NCBI GenBank assembly: GCA_021811185.1
Contig: JAJZPL010000001.1
Span: 124,001-188,000 of the forward strand
Direction of reading: 5' to 3'
Source of the DNA: a bacterium
Lineage (GTDB): Bacteria > Elusimicrobiota > Elusimicrobia > Elusimicrobiales > UBA9959
Length of the DNA stretch: 64,000 nt
The translations under genes and the position numbers were made by a program. Positions 53,005 to 60,484 of the stretch are shown here, one piece after another (the stretch's first letter is position 1; each line of letters begins with the position of its first letter). The notes under the pieces were generated by a model that had not been told where the DNA came from, ran no database searches, and saw only the letters and a list, made by a program, of their open reading frames with translations.

Positions 53005-53205
53005 CTATTGGGAAACGCTATTTGAAAAATATTTCTTTTGCAGAATCCTGCCCACCCATAGGCCAACCCACATAAAAAACGGACCGATTACAATGGTTGA
53101 TAACTCAAGATATAACTGATTCCAGTAGTGATTGAGAAGATAAGCCGCCAGCAGGCCACTAAGAGCGCCCAAAGCCATTCCGGTATTGTATTTAGGGGAA
53201 GTCAT
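53005..53205 (-). CDS. small membrane protein of unknown function (66 residues)
   Basis: The gene starts at the ATG at 53205, preceded on its strand by AAGGAGA with a 6-7 base spacer, a strong ribosome-binding site. The protein MTSPKYNTGMALGALSGLLA has two predicted membrane helices (about residues 9-24 and 34-55, the latter with STIVIGPFFMWVGLWVG) and a basic tail (RILQKKYF). The gene and its surroundings are clearly richer in A and T than the rest of the window, consistent with recent acquisition. No family is recognised. Confidence 0.65.
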   Translation of the reverse strand: MTSPKYNTGMALGALSGLLAAYLLNHYWNQLYLELSTIVIGPFFMWVGLWVGRILQKKYFSNSVSQ

Positions 53206-53490
53206 TTCCAGTCTCCTTGAAAAATCAGTTCTAATTATTATATTACATGCACCAGTTAATTCGGGCCTGCCGAAATCGGCAGACCCCGAACCCAAAGACA
53301 TATTATATATCACGACTGTAAACCAGGATCAACAACACCATTATTGCTGTCAATTATGCAATACGGCACATCGAAACACTCAGGGATGATAGTGGCTACC
53401 GCCTCGCAGACGAGATACGCGGGAGCGCATTGAGTTACCGCAACACCAGCGACCCACCCAGTAACCACACAGGCGCCGGCCATCTCCTTA
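53206..53490. other. AT-richer intergenic stretch without a recognisable gene
   Basis: Between the small membrane gene and the PLP-enzyme leader I find no supported coding region and no tRNA-like fold. Base composition is lower in G and C than the flanks as far as about 53370. Confidence 0.5.
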
Positions 53491-53491
53491 C

Positions 53492-53533
53492 AAATCCGAA
53501 CCGGACTGGAAAAGACGGGTCGGATTTTTATTT
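53492..53533 (+). terminator. intrinsic terminator before the PLP-enzyme operon
   Basis: AAATCCGA (53492-53499) pairs with TCGGATTT (53520-53527), with further CC/GG pairing inside past one bulged A and a T-rich tail. No gene on this strand ends just upstream, so it may end a small RNA or form part of an attenuated leader. Confidence 0.7.
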
Positions 53534-53534
53534 G

Positions 53535-53563
53535 TATAATAAATATAAGATTTTCGCGAAAAT
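53535..53563 (+). promoter_or_regulatory. -10 box and 14-bp palindrome before the PLP-enzyme gene
   Basis: TATAAT at 53535-53540 lacks a clear -35 partner. ATTTTCGCGAAAAT (53550-53563) is a perfect palindrome at about the expected transcription start, a good operator position. GGAGG at 53572-53576 precedes the ATG by 5 bases. Confidence 0.5.
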
Positions 53564-53581
53564 ATTGCTCCGGAGGATATA

Positions 53582-55030
53582 ATGGCTAAACTTAAGGTTA
53601 ATTCCGCTATCGTCAAGAAGAACGCGGCGCTGTGCAGGAAGCGCAAGATCGTGATGCCCACTTTCGCGCAGATGAAGGACCCCAACCTTATCCCCGACAA
53701 AGTAAAGAAAGCTCTCAAGCCCGTGGGCCTTTGGGACGTAAACCCCATCAACCTTTTCAGGATAAACTGGCACAACGACCATAAGACCGGAGGCTTCGGC
53801 CCCGTGAACATGCTGGAGATCCCCAAAGAGATCACCGGCATCGACGCCCGCGTCGTAGCCATCGTCGGCAAATACTTCCCCACCGGCGCCCACAAAGTAG
53901 GCGCCGCGTTCGGCTGCCTGGCCCCCCGCATGGTCACCGGCGAATTCGACGCCGAAGCCCAGAAAGCCGTGTGGCCCTCCACCGGCAACTACTGCCGCGG
54001 CGGCGCCTTCGACAGCAAGCTCCTCGGCACCACCCCCATCGCCATCCTCCCCGAAGGCATGAGCAAAGAGCGCTTCACCTGGCTCAAAGAGATCGGCTCC
54101 GAAGTAATAGCCACCCCCGGCACCGAATCCAACGTAAAAGAAATATACGACAAGTGCTGGGAGATCAAGAAGACCCGCAAAGACTGCGTGATCTTCAACC
54201 AGTTCGAAGAGATGGGCAACCCCACCTGGCATTACCACGTAACCGGCGCCGCCCTCGAAGAAGCCTTCAACGCCATTAAAGGCCCCAAGAGCCGCCTAGC
54301 CGCCTTCACCTCCGCCACCGGCTCCGCCGGCACCATAGCCGCCGGCGACTACCTCAAAGGTAAGTTCCCCGGCATGAAGATCGTGGCCTCCGAAGCCCTG
54401 CAGTGCCCCACCATCCTCAATAACGGCTTCGGCGAGCACCGCATAGAAGGCATCGGCGACAAGCATATCCCCTGGGTGCACAACGTCAGGAACACCGACC
54501 TGGTCACCGCCATCGACGACGAAGCCTGCGTGCGCATAGCCCGCCTCTTCAACGAACCCGAAGGCAGGAAAGTGCTGGCCCAGTACGGCGTGAAGAAAGA
54601 AGTCATCGAGCAGCTGAACCTGCTCGGCTTCTCCGGCATCTCCAACCTGCTCAGCGCCATCAAGACCGCCAAATATTATGAAATGGGCAAGGACGACGTT
54701 ATCGTCACCGTGTTCACCGACTCCATGGAACTCTACGGCTCCCGCCTCAAGGAAATGGAGAAAGAGATGGGCAAGTACACCCGCGAGAACGCGCTGGTGG
54801 ACTTCGAGCGCCGCCTGCTCGGCGAGAGCGTGAACTACATGAAGGAGCTCACCTACACCGACCGCAAGGCCGTGCACAACCTCAAGTACTTCACCTGGGT
54901 GGAGCAGCAGGGCCGCAACTCCACCGAACTGCGCCAGCTGTGGGACCCCGCCTTCTGGGAAGAGACCTGGGCCCAGGTAGAGGAATACGACAAACTTATA
55001 GTCGCGTTCAATAAAGAAGTAGGCCTGTAA
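53582..55030 (+). CDS. fold-type II PLP-dependent enzyme (cysteine synthase/threonine synthase-like)
   Basis: A 482-residue enzyme. YFPTGAHKVGAAFG carries the likely Schiff-base Lys105, PSTGNYCRGGAF (about 132-143) is the substrate-carboxylate Asn loop, and TSATGSAGTIAAGD (about 243-255) is the Gly-rich phosphate loop. These place it in the cysteine synthase/TrpB superfamily, though the motifs differ from those of CysK, TrpB and ThrC, and the extra 100 or so C-terminal residues (YMKELTYTDRKAVHNLKYF) are not seen in CysK. The substrate is unknown; an amino-acid beta-replacement or lyase reaction is inferred. It begins an operon with a CpXC protein (1-base overlap) and a CCA-type enzyme. Confidence 0.82.
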   Translation: MAKLKVNSAIVKKNAALCRKRKIVMPTFAQMKDPNLIPDKVKKALKPVGLWDVNPINLFRINWHNDHKTGGFGPVNMLEIPKEITGIDARVVAIVGKYFPTGAHKVGAAFGCLAPRMVTGEFDAEAQKAVWPSTGNYCRGGAFDSKLLGTTPIAILPEGMSKERFTWLKEIGSEVIATPGTESNVKEIYDKCWEIKKTRKDCVIFNQFEEMGNPTWHYHVTGAALEEAFNAIKGPKSRLAAFTSATGSAGTIAAGDYLKGKFPGMKIVASEALQCPTILNNGFGEHRIEGIGDKHIPWVHNVRNTDLVTAIDDEACVRIARLFNEPEGRKVLAQYGVKKEVIEQLNLLGFSGISNLLSAIKTAKYYEMGKDDVIVTVFTDSMELYGSRLKEMEKEMGKYTRENALVDFERRLLGESVNYMKELTYTDRKAVHNLKYFTWVEQQGRNSTELRQLWDPAFWEETWAQVEEYDKLIVAFNKEVGL

Positions 55031-55677
55031 TGGCCACTAAAGGTGCGTTCAGGGTCGAGTGCCCGCATTGCGGCGAAAGTTTCGACGCGGATTTCTGGAC
55101 CGTGGTCCGCGGGGACCGCGACCACGACATCAAGGAGCTCATCATCAGCGGCGAGTTCAACCTGCTGATGTGCACCAAGTGCGGGGAGATGTTCCTGCAC
55201 GAAGAGCCCTTCCTGTACATGGACCCTACGCGCGCCATCCTGGCCTTCGTGATGCCCGAGACCTATCTCGGCGAGAAAGACAAGTGGATCGCCAAGCTGA
55301 ACGCCGATTACGCGCCCCTCAAGGACGCCCTTTGTTCCGAAGAAAGCGTCGGCGCCGAGCCGGCGTTCCTGTTCGGGCTCGCCCAGCTCACCGCGCTGCT
55401 CGAGAACGACGTGAACCGCGAGGAAGAGACCGACGTGATGGAGTTCATGGCGCGCGAGGACGGCCTGCACCTGCTGCCCGTGAAACCCGTGGCGGCCCGC
55501 GAGTTGGACATTCCCTTTACGCTTCCCATGCCGCCCGGGCTCTCCGGCCGCGCGGCCGCGTTGAAGGCCGCGCAGGACCTGGCCGCCAGGAACGACGCCC
55601 TCCCCAGGCTCAAGAGCCTGATAGGCGTGCTCGAGGGGCTCAAGGGCGAGGACATTCCTTTCCTTAAGGCAAAGTGA
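55030..55677 (+). CDS. CpXC domain protein
   Basis: A 215-residue protein. The N-terminal half fits the CpXC family, a zinc-binding fold named for paired CPxC-type motifs: VECPHCGESF and LLMCTKCGEMFLHE, with FLYMDPTR following. The rest is helical and Leu/Ala-rich. Function of the family is unknown. The start codon overlaps the preceding TAA by one base, and its stop overlaps the GTG of the next gene, so expression is tied to both. Confidence 0.8.
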   Translation: MATKGAFRVECPHCGESFDADFWTVVRGDRDHDIKELIISGEFNLLMCTKCGEMFLHEEPFLYMDPTRAILAFVMPETYLGEKDKWIAKLNADYAPLKDALCSEESVGAEPAFLFGLAQLTALLENDVNREEETDVMEFMAREDGLHLLPVKPVAARELDIPFTLPMPPGLSGRAAALKAAQDLAARNDALPRLKSLIGVLEGLKGEDIPFLKAK

Positions 55678-56546
55678 AACCGCTTAACGACCTGCCCCTG
55701 CTGGAGAAAGCCGCGGGCCTGGCCTTGGAGGCCGGGCTCGAACTTTACGCGGTGGGCGGCTGCGTGCGGGACTGGGCCTTAGGCCGGCCCAGCGCCGATA
55801 TAGATTTTTTGCTCAGCGGCGACGCCGCGCCGGTGGTGCGCGGCCTGGAAGCCGTTTACGGCGGCCGGCACGAGAAGTTCGGCCCCTTCCTTACCGTAAG
55901 ATTTTTTACCGCCGAAGGGCGCAGGCTGGACTTCGCCAGGTTCCGCAAAGAGACCTACGCGCGCCCCGCGGCCCTGCCGGAGGTCTCCGTCGCGGCTTCG
56001 GCCGCCGAGGACCTCAAGCGCCGGGATTTCGTCTGCAACGCCATGGCGCTGCGCCTGGACGGGCCCGCCGCCATGAGCCTGCTGGACCCTTACGGCGGGC
56101 TGGCAGACATAAAGGCCGGCGTGGTGCGTGTGCTGCACGAGAAAAGTTTCGAGGACGACCCCACGCGCGTCTACCGCGCCGCCAGGTTCGCCGCGCGCTT
56201 CGGCTGGCGGCTGGAAGCCGGCACGCAGGCGCTAATCCTGGCCGCCGTAAAAGCAGGCCTGCCGGGGCTGCTCAGCCGCCAGCGCCTGCGTAATGAACTC
56301 GTGAAAATTTTGGGGGAAGAAAACCCTCTGCCGGCCCTGGAAGCCCTTAAGGACTTGGGCGCGCTTTCCTTTGTCCAGCCGGCTCTAGCTTTCGGCCCGT
56401 CCCTGCTCGGCCTTAAGACGCCCCGCGAAAGGCTGGCCGGCATAGCCGCCCTGATGGGGCCCGCCGGCGCGGCTTTCCTCGCCGGGCTCAAATTTTCGAA
56501 TAAAGAAACGGAAGCCCTGGCCGCCCTGGCCAGGACCCTTAAATAA
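55674..56546 (+). CDS. CCA-adding/poly(A) polymerase family nucleotidyltransferase, short
   Basis: A 290-residue protein starting at GTG 55674 (overlap GTGA). The class II nucleotidyltransferase head is clear: YAVGGCVRDWALGR (28-33 core), DIDFLL with Asp42 and Asp44 as metal ligands, RRDFVCNAMALRL, LLDPYGGLADI and EDDPTRVYRAARFAARF. Most bacterial CCA enzymes run to 400-480 residues; here the body and tail after about residue 215 are very short, and no HD domain is present. It may be a CC- or A-adding member, or a compact CCA enzyme. It converges on the double-REC gene with 10 bases between stops. Confidence 0.85.
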   Translation: MKPLNDLPLLEKAAGLALEAGLELYAVGGCVRDWALGRPSADIDFLLSGDAAPVVRGLEAVYGGRHEKFGPFLTVRFFTAEGRRLDFARFRKETYARPAALPEVSVAASAAEDLKRRDFVCNAMALRLDGPAAMSLLDPYGGLADIKAGVVRVLHEKSFEDDPTRVYRAARFAARFGWRLEAGTQALILAAVKAGLPGLLSRQRLRNELVKILGEENPLPALEALKDLGALSFVQPALAFGPSLLGLKTPRERLAGIAALMGPAGAAFLAGLKFSNKETEALAALARTLK

Positions 56547-56556
56547 TTAAAAACGG

Positions 56557-57366
56557 TCAGGAATTCTTCTGCAGCAGCAGGCGGGCCTTTATCGTGTTTT
56601 CCAGCGCCACCAGGTTGACCGGCTTGGAGATGTAGTCGAAAGCGCCCATGCGCAGGCAGGCCCTGGCCACTTCCTCGTCCTCGTTGCCCGTTATCATTAT
56701 AAAACCCGCCTCGGGCAATTCTCCGGCCAGTTCCTTCAGCACTTCTATGCCGTCTTTCTTCGGCATGAAAATGTCCAGCAGGGCGATGTCGGGCTTCCTG
56801 GCCCTCGCCAGCTGCACGGCGATCTCACCGTCTTCCGCCAGTTCCACCGCGTAGCCCAGCGACTCCAGAAAACGCCCGAGCAATTTAAGGATAGCGGGGT
56901 CGTCGTCCGCCACCAGGATCAGCGCCTTGGGCCGGGCGGTATCCCGGGCCGCGGCCTTGGGCAGGGGGGCTGTCTTCCTGCGCTCTATCGGCGGTTTTCC
57001 GTCCTTTTTCTGTATCCCGAGCACCCTGTCCACTTCGGAAAGCACGTTGGAGAGACCGTCGCCTTTGGACAGGAACGAGGCCGCCCCGTCGTGCAGGTAC
57101 GCTTCCGCGTCCTCGGGGGCGTCGAAACCGGTGAGGATGATCACGGGGGTGCTGGAAATTTCGCGGATCTTGGCGAAAACCGCGGAGCCGGTTATCACGG
57201 GCAGGTCGCGGTCCAGGATCACCAGGTCGGGGGAGCCGTTCTTGAAGGCCAGCACGCCGTTGCCGCCGTCGGAAGCGGTGGTCACCTGGTGCCCGGCGCG
57301 CGAAAGAAAAACGGTCAGCGCGTCCCGCACTATCCCATCATCGTCTATGATCAAGATGTTGGCCAT
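56557..57366 (-). CDS. double receiver-domain response regulator
   Basis: A 269-residue protein with two CheY-like receiver domains and no output domain. Domain 1 (about 1-118) has IIDDD, phospho-Asp52 in LVILDRDLP and Lys in FLSKGDG. A charged linker (about 119-148) leads to domain 2 (about 149-265) with VADDD, IALLDIFMPKKDG and ISKPV. Both have the residues needed for phosphorylation. It probably works as a phospho-relay or sink for the kinases in this block. It is the last gene of the - strand signalling run and may have its own promoter (TATAAT about 20 bases upstream). Confidence 0.9.
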   Translation of the reverse strand: MANILIIDDDGIVRDALTVFLSRAGHQVTTASDGGNGVLAFKNGSPDLVILDRDLPVITGSAVFAKIREISSTPVIILTGFDAPEDAEAYLHDGAASFLSKGDGLSNVLSEVDRVLGIQKKDGKPPIERRKTAPLPKAAARDTARPKALILVADDDPAILKLLGRFLESLGYAVELAEDGEIAVQLARARKPDIALLDIFMPKKDGIEVLKELAGELPEAGFIMITGNEDEEVARACLRMGAFDYISKPVNLVALENTIKARLLLQKNS

Positions 57367-57423
57367 AATTAGATGCTGTAATTATATATTAAAAATGGCC
57401 TGCTGGCTCCCGCCGCCGCGGCG

Positions 57424-58377
57424 TCAGGCCGGGTCTTTCCTGTCTGTCCTCCTGTCCTTAAGGAAGACGCTGCCGGCGCGGTCCTTAAGGCCTTTCAGGT
57501 GTTTCTTTATTTCCGAGGCTATATCCACGATCTTGGCGTAGTGGTCCAGCTCGCGGCGCTCGTTGGTGGCGATGGCTATGCTGAGCGTCATCAGCGGGAA
57601 CTGCCGGGTGTTGCCCATCCTGTCCTTGGAAACTATGAAGCCGCGTTCCCTGTCTTCGCGGTTGTAAAGTTTCGGCGCCAGAGCGTCGAATTTCTCCGCT
57701 ATGGCCCGCCCCATCTCCTCCGCCTTCCCGGGGGCGGCCATCATAGCGAAGTCATCCCCGCCGATATGGCCCACGAAGACGTCCTCGGCCGGAAATTCCG
57801 CCTGGATCCCGGTGAGCAGCGCCGCGGCCTGCTTGATGGCGTTATCGCCGTTCAGGTAGCCGTAGTTGTCGTTGAAGGACTTGAAGTTGTCGATGTCGAT
57901 GTAAAAAAAAGCGAGCTTGGCGCCGGTCCTTATGCGGGCGGCCGCCTCTTCCTCTATGGCGGGCCCGCCGGGCAGGAAGGTCAGCGGGTTGGCCCCCAGC
58001 ATGCGCCGCGTCCTGCGGCAGGCGCCTTCCACGCGCGAGACCAGGTCCAGCGCGCTGAAAGGTTTCGAGATGAAATCGTCGGCCCCGAGCCCGAACTCGG
58101 CGGCTTTTTCGGAGGGGCTGTCGTCCCCGCTCAGGATGATCACCGGGATCATGGCCAGGCGCGAATCTTTGCGCAGGCGGGCCAGCAGTTCCCTGCCGCC
58201 GAGGAGCGGCATGTTCAGGTCCAGCAGGATCACGTCGGGGGGGCGGGCGGTGATCTGTTCCAGCGCGCTCACGCCGTCCTCCGCGGTGCTCACCTCCCAG
58301 TCCGTGCCCTCGAATACCCGGGTGATGATCCTGTGGAACGCCTTATCGTCGTCCGCCAGAAAAAGCTTCCTGTTCAT
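57424..58377 (-). CDS. REC-GGDEF response regulator (diguanylate cyclase type)
   Basis: A 317-residue protein. The receiver domain (about 1-122) has LADDD, phospho-Asp in VILLDLNMP and Lys in FISKPF. A GGDEF-type domain follows with FFYIDIDNFKSFNDNYGY, GDNAIKQAAALL and the signature GGDDF in place of GGDEF; Asp is accepted at that position in active cyclases, so c-di-GMP synthesis is plausible. The following ISKDRMGNTRQFPLMTLSIAIA is typical of this group. No RxxD inhibitory site is obvious. The promoter shares a duplicated motif with the gene at 60356. Confidence 0.88.
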   Translation of the reverse strand: MNRKLFLADDDKAFHRIITRVFEGTDWEVSTAEDGVSALEQITARPPDVILLDLNMPLLGGRELLARLRKDSRLAMIPVIILSGDDSPSEKAAEFGLGADDFISKPFSALDLVSRVEGACRRTRRMLGANPLTFLPGGPAIEEEAAARIRTGAKLAFFYIDIDNFKSFNDNYGYLNGDNAIKQAAALLTGIQAEFPAEDVFVGHIGGDDFAMMAAPGKAEEMGRAIAEKFDALAPKLYNREDRERGFIVSKDRMGNTRQFPLMTLSIAIATNERRELDHYAKIVDIASEIKKHLKGLKDRAGSVFLKDRRTDRKDPA

Positions 58378-58400
58378 ATAATCCCCTTGCCTGTCACAAT

Positions 58401-58445
58401 ATTGTAGCGGGGGGAGATACTGGATAGTTCAGGCCGGGTTCAGAT
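58401..58445 (-). promoter_or_regulatory. promoter of the REC-GGDEF gene with duplicated upstream motif
   Basis: On the - strand ATCTGAACCCGGCCTGA (58445-58429) is followed by 22 bases and TACAAT (58406-58401), 23 bases before the ATG. The same motif, spacing and a C-rich spacer occur before the gene at 60356. The motif overlaps the stop codon of the 58440 gene. Confidence 0.55.
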
Positions 58446-59495
58446 TTTCTTCAAATCGGCCCCGGGTCCTGAACCCGTTAGCCTTGCAGAAGTATCCGGG
58501 TGGCCGCGGCTGAAGGCGAGCAGTTGTTTGGCAAGGGCCGCCGCCCTGGCCGCGGCCTTGCGGATCTCCCGGAGGTTGTCTGTTATGGGGTCGCCTTCTT
58601 TGGTGGAGTTCAGCGCCAGCGCGGCGTAGCCCTCTATGGCGCAGATCATATTGTTGAAATCGTGCATGATGCCGCCGGCCAGGCGGCCCGCGGCGTCCAT
58701 CCTCCGGGCCTGCTTTACCTGTTCCTCCAGGCTGCGGCGGCCGGTTATGTCGTGAAAAACGCCCTGCAGGTACGCCAGTTCCCCGTCTTTTTCCCTCGGA
58801 AGGAAAGAGCCCTCCGCCAGGATCAGCTTTCCCTGGGGGGAAACGAAGTCCGTCTCTATCATGGCCGTGTTTTCCAGCGCCGCGGCCAGTTTGATGGCCC
58901 GCAGGAAATCCGGACGCGCCGCTTCCGCGACGAGCTCCACCGCGGTGACAGGGCGGGTTTTCCTGGGCCGGTAGCCGGTGGCCGTCTGGAAGGCCGGGTT
59001 GGAGTCGAGGATGGTCCCGTCCGTGGATACCAGGAAGATCAGGTCGGAGGAAGACTCGAACAGCCGCCTGTAGCGCGCCTCGCCTTCGGCCAGGCCGCGG
59101 ATGGCGGCGTTAAGCGCCAGTTCTTTTTCGCGTTCGGCTATCGCCGCGTTCACTGCGGCGGGCAGGCGCGCCACCCTGTCCTTTAAAATATAATCGGCGG
59201 CGCCCGCCTTAAGCAGGTCCACCGCCACCTCGTCGCTGAGCACCCCGGTCAGCAGAATCAGGGGCGTTCCCGGGGCCAGGGCGGCGCAGGTCTTCAGCAC
59301 GTCCCTGGCGTCGAAGCCTATGAGGGAGAAGTCGGAAAGCACGAGGTCGAAGGGTTCGGCCTTAAGGAGCTTTTCCACTTCCTGCAGGCTGTCCGTAAGC
59401 CTGACCTCGCAGGCTGGGTCGGACCTTTTAAGTACTTTGATCGCGAGTTCCGAGTATTCCTCGGAATCTTCGATGTAGAGTATCTTGCTGGGCAT
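58440..59495 (-). CDS. REC-PAS-HisKA protein lacking the ATPase domain
   Basis: A 351-residue protein with a receiver domain (about 1-120; IEDSEEYSE, LVLSDFSL, YILKDR), a PAS domain (about 140-255; [20 protein letters not shown]) and a HisKA dimerisation domain with MHDFNNMICAIEGYAALAL, including the phospho-acceptor His. It stops at LLAFSRGHPDTSARL plus a short tail, just where the paralogue at 60485 continues into its catalytic domain. It cannot phosphorylate itself and may accept phosphate from, or dimerise with, that paralogue. The shortening may be natural or degenerative. It lies 33 bases after the exported-protein gene, likely the same transcript. Confidence 0.85.
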   Translation of the reverse strand: MPSKILYIEDSEEYSELAIKVLKRSDPACEVRLTDSLQEVEKLLKAEPFDLVLSDFSLIGFDARDVLKTCAALAPGTPLILLTGVLSDEVAVDLLKAGAADYILKDRVARLPAAVNAAIAEREKELALNAAIRGLAEGEARYRRLFESSSDLIFLVSTDGTILDSNPAFQTATGYRPRKTRPVTAVELVAEAARPDFLRAIKLAAALENTAMIETDFVSPQGKLILAEGSFLPREKDGELAYLQGVFHDITGRRSLEEQVKQARRMDAAGRLAGGIMHDFNNMICAIEGYAALALNSTKEGDPITDNLREIRKAAARAAALAKQLLAFSRGHPDTSARLTGSGPGADLKKI

Positions 59496-59528
59496 ATCGC
59501 AGCCTTGCGCCCGTGCTTTGTCGCACTC

Positions 59529-60356
59529 TTACTTGCTCCCGCAGCGGTCCATTACGGTGTTTTCTTTCTCCATGAACGCTTCCAGTTTTCTGCTCTGGGC
59601 TTCGGGCAGGGCCGGCAAGGCTTCCTGCTCGTGGTACTTCGCGAGCAGTTCGTAAAATTTGTTTTTCACCTGGAAATCCCTGATCTCGCTGCCGGGGTTG
59701 CGGTTGAGGCTGCCCATGGTGAAGCTGGATTCTTTCATCTTCCTGGCCCAGTAGCGGGCTTTAAGGTCCACGGCGGCGGTGTTAAGGCGGGTCATTTCCT
59801 TGAACGCCCCGGCGCAGTCGAACCCTTCGTCGGCGGGAGCGTCGCGAAAATCGTTCTGCATGGCGCCCAGCGTTACGGGGGCGCCCCAGTTTATGTCCGG
59901 CACGGGGGGCAACTCTGAAAAGCGCGCCTTGGAACTGAGTTCCATGGAGCCGAGGACGCGGCCGCTGCGGGCGTCCACGAGCTTTACCATCAGGGTTATC
60001 TCTTCGCCGTCTTGGAAGACCGAGCCTTTGATCAGGGCCTGCGGGCGCAGCTTGGAGGGGAGGCCGGCCAGCCATCCCTTGGAGCCGGCGGAGGCCTCCA
60101 GCGCGGCCTGGTCCAGTACTTCAAGGTCCTTTTGGGAGGAAAGGCCCCCGGAGGTCCTCTCTTCCGCGTAGCGGGCCTCGTTCTCGGCTCCTGGCGCGGC
60201 GGAGAAGGCGCCAAGGGCTACCCGGCTGACGCCGTTGATCCTGGCGGTGCGGGCCAGGTCCGCCGCCAGGCTTTTATAGTCCGCGGCAGCCGCGGCCGAA
60301 ACGGTCAGCAAGGCCAGGAGCTGAAGGGCTAAGGTTTTCATTTTTATAATTTTCAT
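59529..60356 (-). CDS. exported protein of unknown function, FlgO/CsgG-like middle
   Basis: A 275-residue protein with a signal peptide (MKIIKMKTLALQLLALLTVS, then AAAAAD). A second start at MKTLALQ, five residues in, is equally possible. The middle (LAADLARTARINGVSRVALG, KDLEVLDQAALEA, LIKGSVFQDGEEITLMVKLV, GRVLGSMELSS) resembles the nucleotide-independent beta/alpha fold of FlgO/CsgG/TolB-like periplasmic proteins. The C-terminal third is helical and charged with a final Cys (MDRCGSK). Its place among signalling genes suggests a periplasmic input or output role, but that is speculation. Confidence 0.7.
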   Translation of the reverse strand: MKIIKMKTLALQLLALLTVSAAAAADYKSLAADLARTARINGVSRVALGAFSAAPGAENEARYAEERTSGGLSSQKDLEVLDQAALEASAGSKGWLAGLPSKLRPQALIKGSVFQDGEEITLMVKLVDARSGRVLGSMELSSKARFSELPPVPDINWGAPVTLGAMQNDFRDAPADEGFDCAGAFKEMTRLNTAAVDLKARYWARKMKESSFTMGSLNRNPGSEIRDFQVKNKFYELLAKYHEQEALPALPEAQSRKLEAFMEKENTVMDRCGSK

Positions 60357-60375
60357 AAAGTCCGCCTGTACAGAT

Positions 60376-60420
60376 AGTATAGGCGGAGGGGGTAAGCGAA
60401 ACCTCAGGCGGGGTTCAGAT
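60376..60420 (-). promoter_or_regulatory. promoter of the exported-protein gene with duplicated upstream motif
   Basis: On the - strand ATCTGAACCCCGCCTGA (60420-60404), 22 bases, then TATACT (60381-60376), 20 bases before the ATG at 60356. It differs from the copy at 58445 by one base in 17. Confidence 0.55.
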
Positions 60421-60431
60421 CTTTCTCAAAT

Positions 60432-60463
60432 AAAACCGGCCGCGGGCGTATGCCCGCGGCCGG
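60432..60463 (-). terminator. intrinsic terminator of the hybrid kinase gene
   Basis: CCGGCCGCGGGC (60436-60447) and GCCCGCGGCCGG (60452-60463) form a perfect 12-bp stem with a 4-base loop, followed on the - strand by TTTTATTT. It lies 22 bases after the kinase stop and just before the next promoter. Confidence 0.88.
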
Positions 60464-60484
60464 CTCCTGGCGCGGCGGCGCCCT

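Noticed and set aside
53380-53490. Possible tRNA or tmRNA before the terminator at 53492
   Set aside because: No cloverleaf, no GTTC-type T-loop and no CCA end could be drawn.
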